Assembly (NCBI GenBank): GCA_017438745.1
Contig: JAFRUS010000050.1
Span: forward strand, 1 to 52,992
Direction of reading: 5' to 3'
Source: Oscillospiraceae bacterium
Lineage (GTDB): Bacteria > Bacillota > Clostridia > Oscillospirales > Ruminococcaceae
DNA length: 52,992 nucleotides
Positions 50,585-52,992 of the stretch are shown here, one piece after another. The notes beneath the pieces were generated by a model, which was not told where the DNA came from, ran no database searches, and was given only the letters and a program-made list of their open reading frames with translations. The number at the start of each line of letters is the position of its first letter. Within the stretch, counting starts at the first letter, position 1. The position numbers and the translations under genes were made by a program.

Positions 50585-50688
50585 ATTTGCCTCTTTCATT
50601 GATAAAATTGTTGTGCTTGATGTGTAAAAGTGAAATTAAAAACGTTTTCCGTGTGAGAAAACCATCAAAATCATATGCACATATATTA

Positions 50689-50717
50689 ATTGTAACACAA
50701 TATAGACACGTTTTCAA
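50689..50717 (-). promoter_or_regulatory. Promoter of the lipoprotein gene at 49118
   Basis: Minus-strand TTGAAA (50717-50712), 17-bp spacer, TACAAT (50694-50689). It is in the 367-bp gap before the diguanylate cyclase; between 50720 and 50870 I see no gene, only A/T-rich sequence. Confidence 0.75.
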
Positions 50718-50873
50718 GAATTATTTATGAAAGAGATGTTTTTTTATCGTTCAGTACAGATACCTGAATTTCATGCTCGTTTTGTGTGATATCACTGCCG
50801 GGAAATATCAGAAACATTGCTTTATGTTTTCTGTAAAACCGCTGTACTTTAAATATCTGCTTTATCTGCCGTG

Positions 50874-50902
50874 TTGACTGATAATAGTTTTTATGATATA
50901 AT
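50874..50902 (+). promoter_or_regulatory. Promoter of the diguanylate cyclase gene
   Basis: TTGACT (50874-50879), 17-bp spacer, TATAAT (50897-50902). The leader is about 55 bases with an AGGGGGG ribosome site. Confidence 0.85.
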
Positions 50903-50966
50903 ATACATAGTTTATCATCGGATTTATTTCGGATTTTAGGGGTATTTAACAAAGGGGGGTACTGCT

Positions 50967-52895
50967 ATGGCAGCTTTGGAGAAGATCCACAGTGATGAGG
51001 TGAAACGAGGGATTCGTTATGGGGGTATTATTGCCCTGGGCGGACTCATTGTTAATTTTGCCTCTTATTTTCTGACCGGATTACTTGGAATGCCATTCAG
51101 GCTTAGGTCACTTGGCACAATTTCGGCTACTATGTACGGAGGATATCTTCCGGGAATTATAGCCGGCTTTATTACCAATGTGCTGTTAAGTTTAGATGAC
51201 TATACTGAAATGTCCTACGGTTTTCTTAATCTTATGGACGCAGTTTTAACATATAATTTTATTCAGAGAAGACTTTTCACGAGTTACAGAAAGATGCTGC
51301 TGACCATTCCGGTCTACGCCATCATTCCGGGTGTGTGCTGCTATATTATTGCAATACTTCTCAAGGTACCGCACGATCCGCTTTATCTTCTGATTTTCTG
51401 GGAGCTTGTTGACAAGCTCATAACAGTTACTATCGCATACTTTGCACTTAAGCATCTTCCGCAGAAGTTTAATCTTCAGCTTTTTTCATCTATATATTCA
51501 CGGCCGGAACGACAGAGAAGCCGTGTAATGTCGATACGTACCAAGCTTCTTATTCTTACATCACTTCTTTGCATTCTTCTTGCAGGTTCAATTTCAGGAA
51601 TAAACTTTCTTCAGTTTCGTGACGAGACCGTGAATCAGCACATCAAGTACGGCGAGGGCGCCATTACACTTATGAAGGAAAAAATTGATCCTGAAAAAAT
51701 AGATGAGTATATCGAGCGTGGTCATGATGCGGAAGGATATGACGAAATAAAAGATTATTTTTATAAGATCCGTGATGTTTTTCCTGATACACAGTATATT
51801 TATGTATACCGTATGCTCGAAGAAGGCGTTGTCGTTGTATTTGACCTTGACACTGAAGAGTGGACAGGCGATGAACCCGGCGATCTCATTGAATATGAAA
51901 AAGTTCTTGAAAAACACAAGGATCAGTTTATAGCTGGAGAGCCAGTCGCTCCTTCAATCTCAGATGATACTTACGGGTTTCTCCTTTCTGTTTACGAGCC
52001 GATTTACAACTCTGAAGGCAAGATCCAGTGCTACGCATGTGTTGATTTTTCTATGGACGTACTTAACCGCTATGCATACACTTACATAATACGTACTATT
52101 ACGATGTTTTTAAGTTTCGTTTTTCTTATTTTTGCTTTATGTGTCAAGATACTTGAGAGAAATATTATCTGGCCGGTCAATGAAATGGCCTACTGTACAA
52201 GTACATTTGCATATGACAATGAGGAAGAACGTCAGCGAAACGTAAACAGACTTCATGCTCTTAAAATATATACCGGTGACGAGATCGAAAATCTTTACTG
52301 TGCTTTTACCAAGACCGTGGAAGATATTATGGAGTATGTTGAAAATCTTCGCAGGGCTAAATCTGAAGTACACGACATGGAACAACAGGTCACAAGGATA
52401 AGTGAGGAAGCAACAACCGATGCCCTTACCGGTGTAAAGAATAAAAATGCTTACCAGAAAATGTATGATGAGCTTACCGACTCCATTGAAAACGGTACTG
52501 CAGAGTTCGCCATTGTTATGGTTGACCTTAATCATCTTAAGAAGATCAACGATAATTACGGACATGAAAACGGCGATTACTACATCAGGGGCGCATGCCG
52601 GATAATCTGTGAGATATTCAAGAATTCACCGGTTTACCGTTTCGGCGGTGATGAGTTTGTTGTGATACTTACCGGAAAGTCATACGCCAACCGTGAAGCA
52701 CTTCTCAAAGAAACTATGGCGGTATTTGAGGAGACAAGCAGGAGAGACGCCGAACCGTGGGAATGTTTCAGTGCAGCCTGCGGTATTGCAGTCTATCAAA
52801 AATCGGACGACGATACGGTTGACACTGTTTTCAAGCGTGCTGATGATAACATGTACGAAAACAAAGTGAAGATGAAAGCTCAGCGTACAGACTGA
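50967..52895 (+). CDS. Membrane sensor diguanylate cyclase (GGDEF)
   Basis: 642 residues. An N-terminal multi-helix bundle (about 15-165) resembles the substrate-binding S-component fold of ECF transporters (GMPFRLRSLGTISATMYGGY). A second section has helices at about 190-212 and 374-395 around an extracellular Cache-like domain (TQYIYVYRM, GFLLSVYEPI). A linker coiled coil joins the GGDEF domain (about 470-635), which keeps YRFGGDEFVV and VMVDLNHLKKINDNYGHENGD. It should make c-di-GMP from two GTP. No RxxD product-inhibition site was seen in the expected place. It is the only intact GGDEF in the window. Confidence 0.9.
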   Translation: MAALEKIHSDEVKRGIRYGGIIALGGLIVNFASYFLTGLLGMPFRLRSLGTISATMYGGYLPGIIAGFITNVLLSLDDYTEMSYGFLNLMDAVLTYNFIQRRLFTSYRKMLLTIPVYAIIPGVCCYIIAILLKVPHDPLYLLIFWELVDKLITVTIAYFALKHLPQKFNLQLFSSIYSRPERQRSRVMSIRTKLLILTSLLCILLAGSISGINFLQFRDETVNQHIKYGEGAITLMKEKIDPEKIDEYIERGHDAEGYDEIKDYFYKIRDVFPDTQYIYVYRMLEEGVVVVFDLDTEEWTGDEPGDLIEYEKVLEKHKDQFIAGEPVAPSISDDTYGFLLSVYEPIYNSEGKIQCYACVDFSMDVLNRYAYTYIIRTITMFLSFVFLIFALCVKILERNIIWPVNEMAYCTSTFAYDNEEERQRNVNRLHALKIYTGDEIENLYCAFTKTVEDIMEYVENLRRAKSEVHDMEQQVTRISEEATTDALTGVKNKNAYQKMYDELTDSIENGTAEFAIVMVDLNHLKKINDNYGHENGDYYIRGACRIICEIFKNSPVYRFGGDEFVVILTGKSYANREALLKETMAVFEETSRRDAEPWECFSAACGIAVYQKSDDDTVDTVFKRADDNMYENKVKMKAQRTD

Positions 52896-52935
52896 TATAA
52901 TAATAAAAAGGGGGCTGTTAAAAAACAGCTTACTC

Positions 52936-52964
52936 AAAAGGCACCCAAAGGGTGCCTTTTCTGG
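52936..52964 (+). terminator. Terminator of the diguanylate cyclase gene
   Basis: An 11-bp perfect stem (52936-52946 with 52950-52960) with an AAA loop and terminal T-run within the stem end. A shorter hairpin, CTGTT/AACAG, precedes it (about 52914-52928). Confidence 0.85.
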
Positions 52965-52971
52965 TAATAGT

Positions 52972-52986
52972 ACGCCGAAGGCGTTC
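52972..52986. repeat. Short inverted repeat at the window edge
   Basis: ACGCC, loop GAA, GGCGT. With the two preceding hairpins it forms a cluster of three palindromes that may continue beyond the window. Confidence 0.5.
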
Positions 52987-52992
52987 ATTAAA

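Noticed and set aside
50725..50952. 75-codon minus-strand frame between the lipoprotein and cyclase genes
   Set aside because: No ribosome site, it overlaps the cyclase promoter and its composition is like random A/T-rich sequence.

Overview
The window reads as chromosomal DNA of a fibre-degrading, cellulosome-forming Ruminococcus-type Firmicute, close to R. flavefaciens. Three secreted proteins end in type-I dockerins with duplicated calcium loops: a GH5 endoglucanase, a CAP-domain protein and a ricin-lectin/PL1 pectate lyase. Shine-Dalgarno sites are strong, promoters are sigma-A type with 17-18 bp spacers, TTG starts are common, and c-di-GMP proteins are abundant. No rRNA, tRNA, insertion sequence, prophage or CRISPR array was seen.

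Layout. 1-2.9 kb is an accessory patch: a GNAT acetyltransferase, a VapBC toxin-antitoxin pair with an operator over its promoter, a nitroreductase, and a decayed AlbA/RecG-like regulator carrying five 21-bp repeats. 2.9-6.7 kb holds queH, a small phosphoesterase and a YhaN-like SMC-type ATPase. 6.8-9.7 kb is the GH5-dockerin cellulase preceded by an AraC-family regulator. 10-13 kb has two convergent MATE exporters. 13-17.9 kb carries the CAP-dockerin protein, pyrophosphatase, a HerA-like ATPase and a lipoprotein. 18-21.5 kb has an XRE-HTH/alanine-transaminase fusion with a likely autoregulatory operator array, divergent from an adenosine deaminase/amidohydrolase pair. 21.7-25.7 kb is a folate operon (folC, HD protein, folP, folBK, folA). 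After a Wzz-like membrane protein, 27.5-31.9 kb is a translation/housekeeping operon (DUF951, prfA, sua5, coaE, M18 aminopeptidase).

32-53 kb is rich in signalling. It holds an FHA protein, a beta-propeller/HD-GYP sensor, a Cache-GGDEF-EAL protein with an A7 slippery leader, a U32-like protein of unknown function, a CPBP protease, a Met/Gln/Asn-rich repeat protein, a HAD phosphatase, two lipoproteins, the pectate lyase, a second EAL protein and a membrane diguanylate cyclase. One intact GGDEF enzyme and three probable c-di-GMP phosphodiesterases lie within 20 kb and are interleaved with a polysaccharide lyase. This suggests, as inference, a link between plant-wall sensing and c-di-GMP control.

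The most distinctive observations are the XRE-AlaA fusion with its preserved internal ribosome binding site and four ATTGAACT boxes, the A AAA AAC heptamer before the Cache-GGDEF-EAL gene, a family of intergenic palindromic repeats bounded by ACGCTGAT/ATCAGCGT, and the prion-like repeat protein.
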